Part shown: in pieces, positions 24,261 to 31,941 of the stretch | How the letters are laid out: each line of letters begins with the position of its first letter | Numbering within the stretch: position 1 is the stretch's first letter | Origin: Roseivivax halodurans JCM 10272 | Lineage (GTDB): Bacteria; Pseudomonadota; Alphaproteobacteria; Rhodobacterales; Rhodobacteraceae | Reading direction: 5' to 3' | Length of the DNA: 36,673 nucleotides | NCBI RefSeq assembly: GCF_000521785.1 | Contig: NZ_JALZ01000026.1 | Coordinates: 1 to 36,673 of the forward strand | Notes under the pieces: generated by a model | The model's input: only the letters and a program-made list of their open reading frames with translations | Told to the model about the DNA's origin: nothing | The model's database searches: none | Program-made: the position numbers and the translations under genes

Positions 24261-24920
24261 CTACCCTCGGCGGCGCATCTCTGCGGTCGGCGCCCCTCCC
24301 GCGACGGGCGGTAGAAAGGCCGCGGACAAGGCATCGAGCGCCGCGCAAACGTCCGCGTATGCGTCCTCCCGGCGCTTCTTGGCCCGCAGCTTGCGCGCAA
24401 GCTCGGACCCTTTGGTTTCCGCTTCTTCGGCCAGGATGAGGAGCGCCATTTCGCGAATGACATGATAGACCTGTTCCGCGCCGTCCTCGTCCATCACGCT
24501 CGCGATCGCCTCAGGCATCGGGCATTCCTCCAGCATGCCTGTCAGGACCGGGCCGTGCTTGCTTTCGGCGGCGCGGGCCAGACAGGCTTCGGTGATGCCG
24601 GACATTTCGCAGCTGAAGGTCGCAAGCTCCATCCGCGCCTCCTGACTGTTGTAGCCCTGCTGCCGCACAAGCCTGATCCCGTCGCCGGTGCCGTCAGTCG
24701 CGATCTGCAGCCCGTCGATATCGAGTTCGGCGGCGACAGGTGCGCCGAGGGCCTCCTGCAGTCCGAGGGTTTCCACCAGCAGGACCACCCGCACCAGATC
24801 CGCAGCCGCAATGTCGCAGGCGAGGCGCTGGATGCCCCCGCGGTCGGCGGCGCGATAGCTCAGAGCGAGACGGGCGCCGCCGTCGCGGCGCATATCGACT
24901 GAAAAGGTCTTCGGAGTCAT
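24261..24920 (-). CDS. Protein of unknown function
   Basis: I do not recognise a family. The 219-residue protein starts with a likely beta-rich part (MTPKTFSVDMRRDGGARLALSYR). The middle (about 90-130) contains cysteines in FSCEMSGITEAC and EECPMPEA. A long charged helical segment rich in Ala, Glu, Arg and Lys (about 150-200) follows. There is no signal peptide or membrane helix. Strand-wide codon use matches the neighbours, and the frame has no competing better frame, which supports a real gene. It converges on the ABM gene with 40 bp between stops. Confidence 0.65.
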   Translation of the reverse strand: MTPKTFSVDMRRDGGARLALSYRAADRGGIQRLACDIAAADLVRVVLLVETLGLQEALGAPVAAELDIDGLQIATDGTGDGIRLVRQQGYNSQEARMELATFSCEMSGITEACLARAAESKHGPVLTGMLEECPMPEAIASVMDEDGAEQVYHVIREMALLILAEEAETKGSELARKLRAKKRREDAYADVCAALDALSAAFLPPVAGGAPTAEMRRRG

Positions 24921-25119
24921 GCCCCGCCCATACGCCCTCCCGGTCCGGAGAGGAAGACGCCGGAAAGGAGGGCCCTCCGTTGATTTCCTACGTCAATAAT
25001 GAAATTTCGGATGTGGGGCGCGGTATTCCGGGGTGCGTCCCCGGTTCGACAGGCGAGTTTTGGCGGTCGCACCGTAGCCTTTGCGCGACCGGAGCGTTCC
25101 GCGCCATGGCTTTGGCGGG

Positions 25120-26142
25120 CTATTGGAGTTCCGCCCGCACGAGGGCGGCTCCCTCTGCCATGGCCCGAATCTTGCCGAAGGCCGTCTCGCGGGGCAGGTA
25201 TTTGAGGCCGCAATCGGGGGCGACGATCACCTTTGCGGGATCGACATGCGGTAAGGCGCGGCGGATGCGCTCGGCAATGATTTCGGGCGTTTCGACCTCC
25301 GGGTCGGAGAGATCCAGCACTCCGAGGATGATCGACTTTCCCCGCAGATGTTCGAGGACGGAAGTGTCGAGATTCGATTGCGCCGTCTCGATCGAGATCT
25401 GGTCGCAGGCGCATCCCTGCATCTGCGGAAGGAAGGAATAGCCTTCGGGCCGCTCGTGGATGATCGCGGCGTAGCCGAAGCAGATGTGCACGGCGGTCGT
25501 TCCGGCCGCGCCGTCGAGCGCGGCGTTCAGCGCGTCGAGTCCGTACTCTTCGGCCGCCTCGGGGCGGGCCTGCATGTAAGGCTCGTCGAGCTGCACGATG
25601 TCGGCGCCGGCGGCGAAGAGGTCTGCGATTTCCTCGCGCACCGCCGCGGCGTAGGCGAGCGCCAGTGCGCGCGGATCGCCGTAATGATCGTCCTGCGCCT
25701 GCTGCGACATGATGAACGGGCCCGGCACGGTCATCTTGACCAGGCGGTCGGTGTGTCGCTTGAGGAACTTCAGATCCTCCACCTCGACAGCATGCATGCG
25801 CCGGATTTCTCCGGTCACCCGCGGGACCGGGTTGGGGTGGCCTGAGCGGTCTAGCGCGGTTCCGGGATTGTCGATGTCTACCCCGGCGAGCGCCGTCGCG
25901 AAGCGGTTGGAATAGCTCTCGCGCCGGATCTCACCATCGGTGATGATGTCGAGGCCGGCCTCCTCCTGCAGCTTGATGGCGGCGATCGTGGCGTCGTTCT
26001 GGGCTTCCTCGAGATGCTCTTCGGGAATGCGCCAGAGCTCCTTGGCGCGGGTGCGCGGGGGAAAACGTCCGCCAAGCTTGGCGCGGTCGATGAGCCAGTC
26101 GGGTTGGCAATAGCTTCCGACGAGGGATGTGGGCAGCAGCAT
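25120..26142 (-). CDS. MetE-like cobalamin-independent methyltransferase, catalytic domain only
   Basis: The 340-residue protein matches the C-terminal, zinc-containing barrel of methionine synthase MetE. All four zinc ligands are visible: His219 and Cys221 in VHICFGY, Glu252 in ISIET and Cys311 in APDCGLK. DEPYMQAR near 186-193 and the TVPGPFIMS strand at 138-146 are family landmarks. The MetE N-terminal domain that helps bind folate polyglutamate is missing, as in short MetE-like proteins. It lies 39 nt downstream of the amidohydrolase in the leftward catabolic operon, so a methyl transfer or demethylation step in catabolism is more likely than methionine synthesis. That is inference. Confidence 0.82.
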   Translation of the reverse strand: MLLPTSLVGSYCQPDWLIDRAKLGGRFPPRTRAKELWRIPEEHLEEAQNDATIAAIKLQEEAGLDIITDGEIRRESYSNRFATALAGVDIDNPGTALDRSGHPNPVPRVTGEIRRMHAVEVEDLKFLKRHTDRLVKMTVPGPFIMSQQAQDDHYGDPRALALAYAAAVREEIADLFAAGADIVQLDEPYMQARPEAAEEYGLDALNAALDGAAGTTAVHICFGYAAIIHERPEGYSFLPQMQGCACDQISIETAQSNLDTSVLEHLRGKSIILGVLDLSDPEVETPEIIAERIRRALPHVDPAKVIVAPDCGLKYLPRETAFGKIRAMAEGAALVRAELQ

Positions 26143-26181
26143 GGGACAATCTCGCAGTTAAGGGCGCCAAGGCACCGGATG

Positions 26182-27699
26182 TCAGATCGCGAAGAGGTCG
26201 CGCTCAACGCCGGCGGTCTCGAAGAGGTAGTCGCGGCTCGAGGTGAGTTCCTCGCGCAGGCGGGCGATGTCGAAACCGACCATCTGCCCGCGCCATTTCT
26301 TCACCTGTCCAGCCACCAGAACCGTGTCGACATTCGAACGCTCCATCAACGTCACGACCGCGCCCGGTGCGTTGTTGAGCGGGGCCACGTTCAGCGCTTC
26401 GGCATCGAGCAGGACGATATCGGCCGCCTTCCCGGGCGTGAGACTGCCCGTCACGGCCTCGAGCCCGAGACCCCGCGCGCCATCGATCGTGGCGTGGCGG
26501 ATCGCGTCGGGGCATTGCATCAGCGCCGGGTAATCCTCGGCCCCGGACAGCGCCGCCTCGTTGGCGAACATCCGTTGCAAGGTGATCAGACCGCGCATCT
26601 GCGTGAAGGGATCGGCGGTCATGGTGCATTCGACGTCCGAGGAGAGGGACACCGACATCCCGAGATCGATCGCCTTCTGGATCGGGGGAGTGCCGTGGCG
26701 CATGTGCATCTCGATCGGAACGGCGAGCGAGACATGGGCGCCGGCATCCGCGGCCGCCTGCCACGCCATGTCCGACATGCCCGTCATGTGGATGAAGATG
26801 TTGTCCGCGCCGAACTCGCCCCCCTGCGCCAACTGGTCGAAGGCGTCCGCCATACCGAAGGTGCCGACCACGTGGAGCGCGATCGGAAGGCCAAGCTCGC
26901 GGCCGATCTTCCAGCTCGTCTCGTAGCCTGGCAGGTAGATCTCTCCGCCCATGACCATCGTCACGAGCTGATCGTCGGATGAGAAATATCGCTCACGGAT
27001 GCGCCGCGCGTCCTGAGGATACTGGCTGCGCTCGCCGTGGCCCTCGAAATAGCCGAAGACGGCACGTCGCCCGGCGTCCTGCAGACCTTCGATGGCGGCG
27101 TCGGAATGTTCGGGGCTGTGGTGGATCTGGCTGACATCCATCACGGTCGTCACGCCCGCGTCGAGTTGAGCTATCCCAGCAAAGAGCTCGTTGATGTAGA
27201 CGTCCTCGGACCGGTAGACCATTGAGAATGTCTGCAGGATCGTCTCGTAATAATTGGTGGCGTTCACCTCCCGCCCGTCGTTGATCAGGATCCCGTGTGC
27301 GAGCTGGCTGCGCAGGGCCGTCTCGAACTGGTGGTGATGGGTGTCGATGAAACCGGGCATGACGATCTTGCCTGCAGCCTCGATCACCGCCGCGTCTGGC
27401 GCATCGATCGAGGCGGCGACCTCGACGATCCGTCCGCCCTCGATCAGCACGTCGCCGGCGGGAAAGTTGCCCACGCTCTCGTCGACCGAGATGATCGTGC
27501 CGCCCCGGATCAGGGTCTGCCGCCCCGGCTCCCCGATACCTGCGGGGATGGTGCCTTCGGCACTCTCCTGTGCGCGGGCCGATCCGCCGATCGTCGCGCC
27601 GCTCGCCGCCGCCACGCCGCCGATGGCGGAGGCCTTCAGGAAGTCGCGGCGCGTGGGGCAGGGCAGCCGGGGCCGCTTCGGATCGCACAATCTGCACAT
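26182..27699 (-). CDS. Tat-exported amidohydrolase (TrzA/AtzA-like)
   Basis: The 505-residue metal-dependent hydrolase has a twin-arginine signal, TRRDFLKAS at 16-24 (Arg17-Arg18), ending near ARAQ (44). It should therefore fold with its metal in the cytoplasm and act in the periplasm. The barrel shows DTHHH at 119-123, His276 (IALHVVG), His304 (FIHMTG) and Asp355 (LSSDVE), a complete amidohydrolase site. The C-terminal strands GLTPGKAADIVLLD are typical of this family. A CRLC motif precedes the signal. GGAGGAG lies upstream of the ATG. Placement between the IclR gene and the MetE-like gene suggests release of a transportable substrate outside the inner membrane. Confidence 0.88.
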   Translation of the reverse strand: MCRLCDPKRPRLPCPTRRDFLKASAIGGVAAASGATIGGSARAQESAEGTIPAGIGEPGRQTLIRGGTIISVDESVGNFPAGDVLIEGGRIVEVAASIDAPDAAVIEAAGKIVMPGFIDTHHHQFETALRSQLAHGILINDGREVNATNYYETILQTFSMVYRSEDVYINELFAGIAQLDAGVTTVMDVSQIHHSPEHSDAAIEGLQDAGRRAVFGYFEGHGERSQYPQDARRIRERYFSSDDQLVTMVMGGEIYLPGYETSWKIGRELGLPIALHVVGTFGMADAFDQLAQGGEFGADNIFIHMTGMSDMAWQAAADAGAHVSLAVPIEMHMRHGTPPIQKAIDLGMSVSLSSDVECTMTADPFTQMRGLITLQRMFANEAALSGAEDYPALMQCPDAIRHATIDGARGLGLEAVTGSLTPGKAADIVLLDAEALNVAPLNNAPGAVVTLMERSNVDTVLVAGQVKKWRGQMVGFDIARLREELTSSRDYLFETAGVERDLFAI

Positions 27700-27732
27700 C
27701 GGATGTCGTCTCCTCCGGAGTCGTGAGCGGGA

Positions 27733-28536
27733 TCAGCCGGTGAGGGCCGATCCCAGGACGGGATAGCGCGCGAGCTGATGCGCGATGTGGGATGCGGTGG
27801 CGCGGAGTTCCGGCAGACGTTCGAGGACAAGCTGTTCGGGAGTGACGAGCCCGGTATAGCCGGAGCTGTTGAGCGCGGCGATCGTGCGTCCCTCCGCGTT
27901 GCGGATCGGCACGGCGATGGCGGTGATGCCGTAATCGAGCTGGTCGACGGTGGTGGCGTAGCCCTGATCCCGCACGCGGTCGAGCTCTTCGGCGAGACGG
28001 CAGGGATCGGTGCAGGTGCGCGAGGTCAGTGCCTGAGGCGCAAGCCGGGCGAGCCACGCCTCGCGCTCTGCCGCTTCCATGCCCGCCACGATGACCCGGC
28101 CCATCGAGGTGGCGAATGCGGGATACCGCACGCCGACGACCGCCGCGGCGCGGCGGGCGCGCTGGACCGACACGTGCGCGATGTAGATCACGTCGTGTCC
28201 GTCGAGCGTGCCGACCGAGGAGGCATCGCCGAACCGGTCGACCACGTTCTTCAGTTCGGGTTGGAGGACCTCGTCGATCCGGGCCGAGGCGTAGAACGCC
28301 GATCCCAGGGTCATGATCTTGGGGGTCAGGTGGAACTGCTTGCCGTGCCGCGCGACGTAGCCGAGGGATTCGAGCGTGATGAGGCTGCGGCGCGCCGCGG
28401 CAGGGGTGAGATTGACCACCTTCGCCACTTCGCTGAGCGTCATTTCGGGGCGCGTGCCGTCGAAGCTTTCGAGGACCGAGAGGCCCTTGGCCAGCGCTTC
28501 GACGAAATCGGCAGGTCTTTCTGGTCTATCTTCCAA
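27733..28536 (-). CDS. IclR-family regulator (PcaR/PobR-like)
   Basis: The 267-residue protein has a winged helix-turn-helix at about 10-72 (FVEALAKGLSVLESF, MTLSEVAKVVNLTPAAARRSLITLESLGYV). An IclR effector-binding domain follows at about 85-260, including SVGTLDGHDVIYIAHV, FATSMGRVIVAGM and YGITAIAVPIRNAEG. It most resembles regulators of aromatic ring-cleavage genes. The start is TTG at 28536, with GGAGGG nine nt upstream, overlapping the end of the dioxygenase gene; the open frame continues into that gene but is shadow. It is cotranscribed with the dioxygenase and probably controls both arms of the divergent regulon. Confidence 0.87.
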   Translation of the reverse strand: MEDRPERPADFVEALAKGLSVLESFDGTRPEMTLSEVAKVVNLTPAAARRSLITLESLGYVARHGKQFHLTPKIMTLGSAFYASARIDEVLQPELKNVVDRFGDASSVGTLDGHDVIYIAHVSVQRARRAAAVVGVRYPAFATSMGRVIVAGMEAAEREAWLARLAPQALTSRTCTDPCRLAEELDRVRDQGYATTVDQLDYGITAIAVPIRNAEGRTIAALNSSGYTGLVTPEQLVLERLPELRATASHIAHQLARYPVLGSALTG

Positions 28537-28541
28537 ACGTG

Positions 28542-29405
28542 TCAGCCCTCCGGAGCCAGGACGAAATCGAACTCGAAAACCGCGTCGGGTTTCACGCTGA
28601 GATCGTAGTCGAACTGCTCGGCCTTCCGCACGGGCTGAACCTTGGCGATGAGGGATTTTCGCACGCCGAACACCGCGTCGTTGTCGAGATACTCGGTATT
28701 CTCGAAGAAGACCTCGGTGGTGATGTCGGCCATGCCCGGCGCACGGACGATGTAGTGGAGATGCGCGGCGCGCCACGCGTGCCGGTTGCCGGCGCGAAGA
28801 AGCTCTCCGACCGGCCCGTCATAGGGCACCGTGTAGGGTTTCGGCAGAACGGTCGTGTAATAGTAGCGGCCGTCGCCGTCGCAGGTGAACTTGCCGCGCA
28901 GATCCATCTTGTCCTGCCCGTGCTCCTGTTCCTGGATCGGGTAGGTGCCCGATCCGTCCGCCTGCCAAGTGTCAATGGTCGCGCCGGGCAGCGCCTTGTG
29001 CAACGTGTCCGTCACCTTGCCATGGACGAGCACGATGGCGCCGTCGCGCCCCTCGGAGAGATCCGCGCCAAGCGCCTTATCCGGCGCGTCGTCAAGGTAG
29101 AACGGCCCGAGATTCGAGCCTTCGGTGGCACCGCCGCGCGTATTGATCATGTCGACGAGCGCCGAGAAGCCGAGCACGTCCGAAAGCAGGATGAATTCGT
29201 GACGCTCCGGAGTGGAGATCTTCCCGCAATCGTAGAGAAAGTTCAGGACCCGCATCCATTCCGCATGGGTGAGGCTGTTCTCGCGCGTGAAGTCGTGCAG
29301 GTGCTCGATCAGACCGTGCAGCAATTGCTCGAACCGGCTTCCGGGTTCGGTGGCAAAGCTTTCCTTGACCGCATCGGTGATCTTGAACTGGTTGATTTCA
29401 CGCAT
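28542..29405 (-). CDS. Intradiol ring-cleavage dioxygenase (hydroxyquinol/catechol 1,2-dioxygenase type)
   Basis: The 287-residue enzyme has the N-terminal dimer domain (ITDAVKESFA...LIEHLHDFTRENSLTHAEW) and the catalytic beta-sandwich. The four non-haem Fe(III) ligands are visible: Tyr103 in LGPFYLDD, Tyr191 in PKPYTVPYDGPVG, and His215/His217 in RAAHLHYIV. The DGPVGELLRAGNRHAWR segment is closest to hydroxyquinol 1,2-dioxygenases, but catechol or a substituted catechol is possible. The ATG at 29405 follows GGGGGGACGG. It is the first gene of the leftward operon. No maleylacetate reductase or muconate cycloisomerase is found nearby. Confidence 0.9.
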   Translation of the reverse strand: MREINQFKITDAVKESFATEPGSRFEQLLHGLIEHLHDFTRENSLTHAEWMRVLNFLYDCGKISTPERHEFILLSDVLGFSALVDMINTRGGATEGSNLGPFYLDDAPDKALGADLSEGRDGAIVLVHGKVTDTLHKALPGATIDTWQADGSGTYPIQEQEHGQDKMDLRGKFTCDGDGRYYYTTVLPKPYTVPYDGPVGELLRAGNRHAWRAAHLHYIVRAPGMADITTEVFFENTEYLDNDAVFGVRKSLIAKVQPVRKAEQFDYDLSVKPDAVFEFDFVLAPEG

Positions 29406-29425
29406 TCCGTCCCCCCTTGCCAGTC

Positions 29426-29453
29426 GTTGCGCGTCGCTCAACGCATGCGCAAC
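29426..29453 (-). promoter_or_regulatory. Inverted repeat in the dioxygenase leader
   Basis: GTTGCGC (29426-29432) and GCGCAAC (29447-29453) are complementary, with a 14-nt spacer. The repeat lies between the leftward promoter candidate and the dioxygenase start. It could be a hairpin in the leader or a second operator. Confidence 0.35.
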
Positions 29454-29461
29454 AAACCTGC

Positions 29462-29498
29462 TTGACGTGACGGTACGCGCCGACATACGCTTCGGCAA
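29462..29498. promoter_or_regulatory. Overlapping face-to-face promoter candidates of the catabolic regulon
   Basis: Leftward, TTGCCG (29498-29493) and TACCGT (29475-29470) are 17 nt apart. Rightward, TTGACG lies at 29462-29467, with CATACG or TACGCT as a weaker -10 near 29484-29492. The two polymerase sites would overlap, so the directions may compete. The leftward pair is the better match. Confidence 0.4.
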
Positions 29499-29508
29499 GT
29501 GCAAAAAG

Positions 29509-29523
29509 TTTCGCAATGCGAAA
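29509..29523. promoter_or_regulatory. Perfect 7-1-7 palindrome, candidate IclR operator
   Basis: TTTCGCA-A-TGCGAAA is exact. It lies 13 bp before the rightward ATG and just upstream of the leftward -35 candidate. IclR-family proteins bind short palindromes of this length. With an IclR gene in the operon, a role as its operator is a reasonable inference: blocking rightward transcription and possibly activating leftward. Confidence 0.5.
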
Positions 29524-29535
29524 AACGGAGGGGCG

Positions 29536-30348
29536 ATGCGCATCGGGAAGCAGGACCAGAGTTTTACCGCCATCGCGACTTCCGATGCGGAGAGCATCAC
29601 CGTGCGCGGGCTCGATCTGTGCGACGATCTGATCGGCAGGATCGGCTTTACGGATTATTTCTGGCTGCTCGTGACGGGCGATGCGCCGAGCGAAGCGCAG
29701 CGCCGGATGATGGATGCCTGTCTCGTCGCCATCGCCGAGCACGGTCTTGTCCCCTCTGTGCAAGCCGCTCGGATGACGCTCGCGGCCGGACCGGATGCTT
29801 GGCAGGGCGCGATGTCCGCGGGCCTCCTCGGAATGGGCAGCGTCGTCGCGGGCTCGTCCGAGGTCGCGGCGCAATATCTGCAGGAGGTTCTCGACAAGGC
29901 CGAAGCGGACGGAACCGATGTCGAGACCGCCGCGGTCGAGAGCCTGAAGGGTCTCAAGGCCGCGAAGAAGAAGGTGCCGGGGCTCGGGCATCCGCAGCAC
30001 AATACCGGCGATCCGCGCGCCAACCGGCTGATTGAACTCGCGGACGAGTGGGGCGTCACGGGCCGTTACGTCGAGACGCTGCGCATCCTCGGCCGACACG
30101 CCCCCGAGATCACCGGGCGGCCGCTGCCGATCAACGTCTCCGGCGCGATCCCAGCTGTGATCCTCGATGCGGGCTGGCCGCTGGAGGCGATCAAGGCGGT
30201 TCCGTTGCTGGCGCGCACCGCGGGGCTCTCGGCGCATCTCTACGAGGAAAGCCTGCGCTCCATCGGATTCATCATGTCGAACCACGCCGACCAGGCGATC
30301 AGCTACGACGGGGTCGCATCGCCGAAGTCCCGGGCTGAAAAGGGCTGA
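29536..30348 (+). CDS. Citrate-synthase-fold protein, citryl-CoA-lyase-like
   Basis: At 270 residues it is much shorter than citrate synthase (about 370-430) and matches the compact lyase-type module also found at the C-terminus of ATP-citrate lyase. PGLGHPQHNTGDPRA with His152, His155 and Asp159 forms the expected active-site loop. FTDYFWLLVTGDAPS and GLSAHLYEE are further family segments. GGAGGGG precedes the ATG at 29536; the open frame further upstream is shadow. It is first in the rightward operon, 10 nt before a CoA-transferase, so a CoA-thioester formed by that enzyme is probably cleaved here to acetyl-CoA or a similar unit. The actual substrate is unknown. Confidence 0.8.
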   Translation: MRIGKQDQSFTAIATSDAESITVRGLDLCDDLIGRIGFTDYFWLLVTGDAPSEAQRRMMDACLVAIAEHGLVPSVQAARMTLAAGPDAWQGAMSAGLLGMGSVVAGSSEVAAQYLQEVLDKAEADGTDVETAAVESLKGLKAAKKKVPGLGHPQHNTGDPRANRLIELADEWGVTGRYVETLRILGRHAPEITGRPLPINVSGAIPAVILDAGWPLEAIKAVPLLARTAGLSAHLYEESLRSIGFIMSNHADQAISYDGVASPKSRAEKG

Positions 30349-30358
30349 GGAGGGGCGG

Positions 30359-31504
30359 ATGGTCAAGATCCTGCGCGACGTCCGGGTGGTCGAGCTCGGC
30401 ACATACATCACCGGTCCGGCTTGCGGCATGCACCTCGCCGATCTCGGCGCCGACGTGATCAAGGTCGAGCGCCCGGGCTCGGGCGATCCGTTCCGCGCCT
30501 TCAAGGGCGGGCTCTATTCGCCGCATTACCAGACCTACAACCGCAACAAGCGGTCGATCGCGCTCGATACCAAGGAGGAGGAGGATCTCGCAATCTTTCA
30601 CGAGCTGATCGCGAGCGCCGACATCTTCATCCAAAACTTCCGCCCGGGCGTGGCCGACCGCCTCGGCGCGGGCGAGGAGAAACTCCGCCGCATCAACCCC
30701 AAGCTCGTCTATTGCGCGATCTCAGGCTTCGGGGCCTCCGGGCCGTCCCGAGACCGGCCTGTCTACGATTCAGTGGCACAGGCGGCGAGCGGATACCTGC
30801 GGCTGCTGACCCCGCCCACCAATCCGCGCGTCATCGGGCCCGCAATCGCGGACGCGATCACCGGCCAGTACGCCGCCATGGCCTGCATCGCCGCGCTTCT
30901 CGAACGCGAGAAAGGCGGACAGGGGCGCCGGGTCGATATCTCGATGCTCGAGGCGATGTGCCACTTCAATCTCGACGCCTTCACCCACTATTACAGCGTC
31001 GGCGAGATCATGGGACCGCTGTCGCGCCCGACCGTCTCGCAGAGCTACACGTTCGAGTGCGCCGACGGGAAGTGGATCGCCTTCCACCTCTCGAGCCCCG
31101 AGAAGTTCTGGGAGGGGCTTCTCTCCGCGACGGGACAGGAGCAGCTCGGCGAGGATCCCCGTTTCAACGAGCGACTGCAGCGGATCGAGCATCAGGACGA
31201 TCTGATCGCGCATTTCGCGCCGGTCTTCGCCTCGAAACCGAGGGACGAATGGTGCGCGCTGCTGCTCGAGCACGAGGTTCCGCACGCGCCCGCCTACGAC
31301 GCCTCCGAGGCGCTCGAGGATCCGCAGGCGCAGCATCTCAACATCAAGGTGACCGCGCCGAGCTCGGAGCTCGGCACCTTCACCACCGTGCGCCCGCCCT
31401 ACAATTTCGACGGCGCGGCGCAGACGGATGTTCTCGCCCCGCCGACGCTCGACGAGCATGGCGAGGAGATCCGCGAAGAGCTGCGCAAGCGGCGCGCGGG
31501 CTGA
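30359..31504 (+). CDS. CaiB/BaiF-family (class III) CoA-transferase
   Basis: The 381-residue protein moves CoA between carboxylic acids. Landmarks are VVELGTYITGPACGMHLADLGADVIKVERPGSGDP near the N-terminus, the catalytic aspartate Asp165 in GPAIADAITGQYAAM, and GRRVDISMLEAM. GGAGGGG lies before the ATG at 30359. Family members act on oxalate, carnitine, succinate, mesaconate and others, so the acceptor cannot be read. Position between the lyase-like gene and the YCII-like gene argues for activation of a di- or tricarboxylate derived from ring cleavage. Confidence 0.88.
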   Translation: MVKILRDVRVVELGTYITGPACGMHLADLGADVIKVERPGSGDPFRAFKGGLYSPHYQTYNRNKRSIALDTKEEEDLAIFHELIASADIFIQNFRPGVADRLGAGEEKLRRINPKLVYCAISGFGASGPSRDRPVYDSVAQAASGYLRLLTPPTNPRVIGPAIADAITGQYAAMACIAALLEREKGGQGRRVDISMLEAMCHFNLDAFTHYYSVGEIMGPLSRPTVSQSYTFECADGKWIAFHLSSPEKFWEGLLSATGQEQLGEDPRFNERLQRIEHQDDLIAHFAPVFASKPRDEWCALLLEHEVPHAPAYDASEALEDPQAQHLNIKVTAPSSELGTFTTVRPPYNFDGAAQTDVLAPPTLDEHGEEIREELRKRRAG

Positions 31505-31516
31505 GGAGAGGCCGCC

Positions 31517-31915
31517 ATGACAGGAACGCCCGACTCCGTGCCCGCCGCCGACGTGAAGAAGGCGAGCAAGGACATGCTGCAGAAGCAGCTCTACGCCATC
31601 TTCACCAAACCGACGAACGGCATGGGCCCGGTCTTCGAGCATCTCGAGGCGCATCTGGCCTACCAAGTCGGCCTCGAGACGGACGGGAGGCTCTTTTCCG
31701 CGGAGCCGATGTGGACCGATGACGAGGAGAGCTGGGAAGGCGAGGGGCTCGTCGTCGTGCGCGCGGCCTCGCGCCAGGACGCCATCGCGATCGCGCAGGA
31801 CGATCCGATGCACAAAGCGGGCGCCCGCGAGTTCCACGTGCGCCCGTGGATGATCAACGAGGGCACCGTGACGGTCCGGCTCGATCTGTCGAGCCAGAGG
31901 TTCGAGATCGTCTGA
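31517..31915 (+). CDS. YCII-like small protein
   Basis: The 132-residue protein ends with DPMHKAGAREFHVRPWMINEG (about 95-115), the pattern of YCII/muconolactone-isomerase-like ferredoxin-fold proteins. The first 25 residues are charged and poorly conserved-looking, and the middle has LETDGRLFSAEPMW and GLVVVRAASRQDAIAIAQ. GGAGAGG precedes the ATG. Relatives include lactone isomerases and dehydrochlorinases, so an isomerase step on a ring-cleavage product is possible. This is a fold-level call, not an assigned reaction. Confidence 0.7.
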   Translation: MTGTPDSVPAADVKKASKDMLQKQLYAIFTKPTNGMGPVFEHLEAHLAYQVGLETDGRLFSAEPMWTDDEESWEGEGLVVVRAASRQDAIAIAQDDPMHKAGAREFHVRPWMINEGTVTVRLDLSSQRFEIV

Positions 31916-31941
31916 GACGTCTTTCAGGGAGGAGACCCGAC

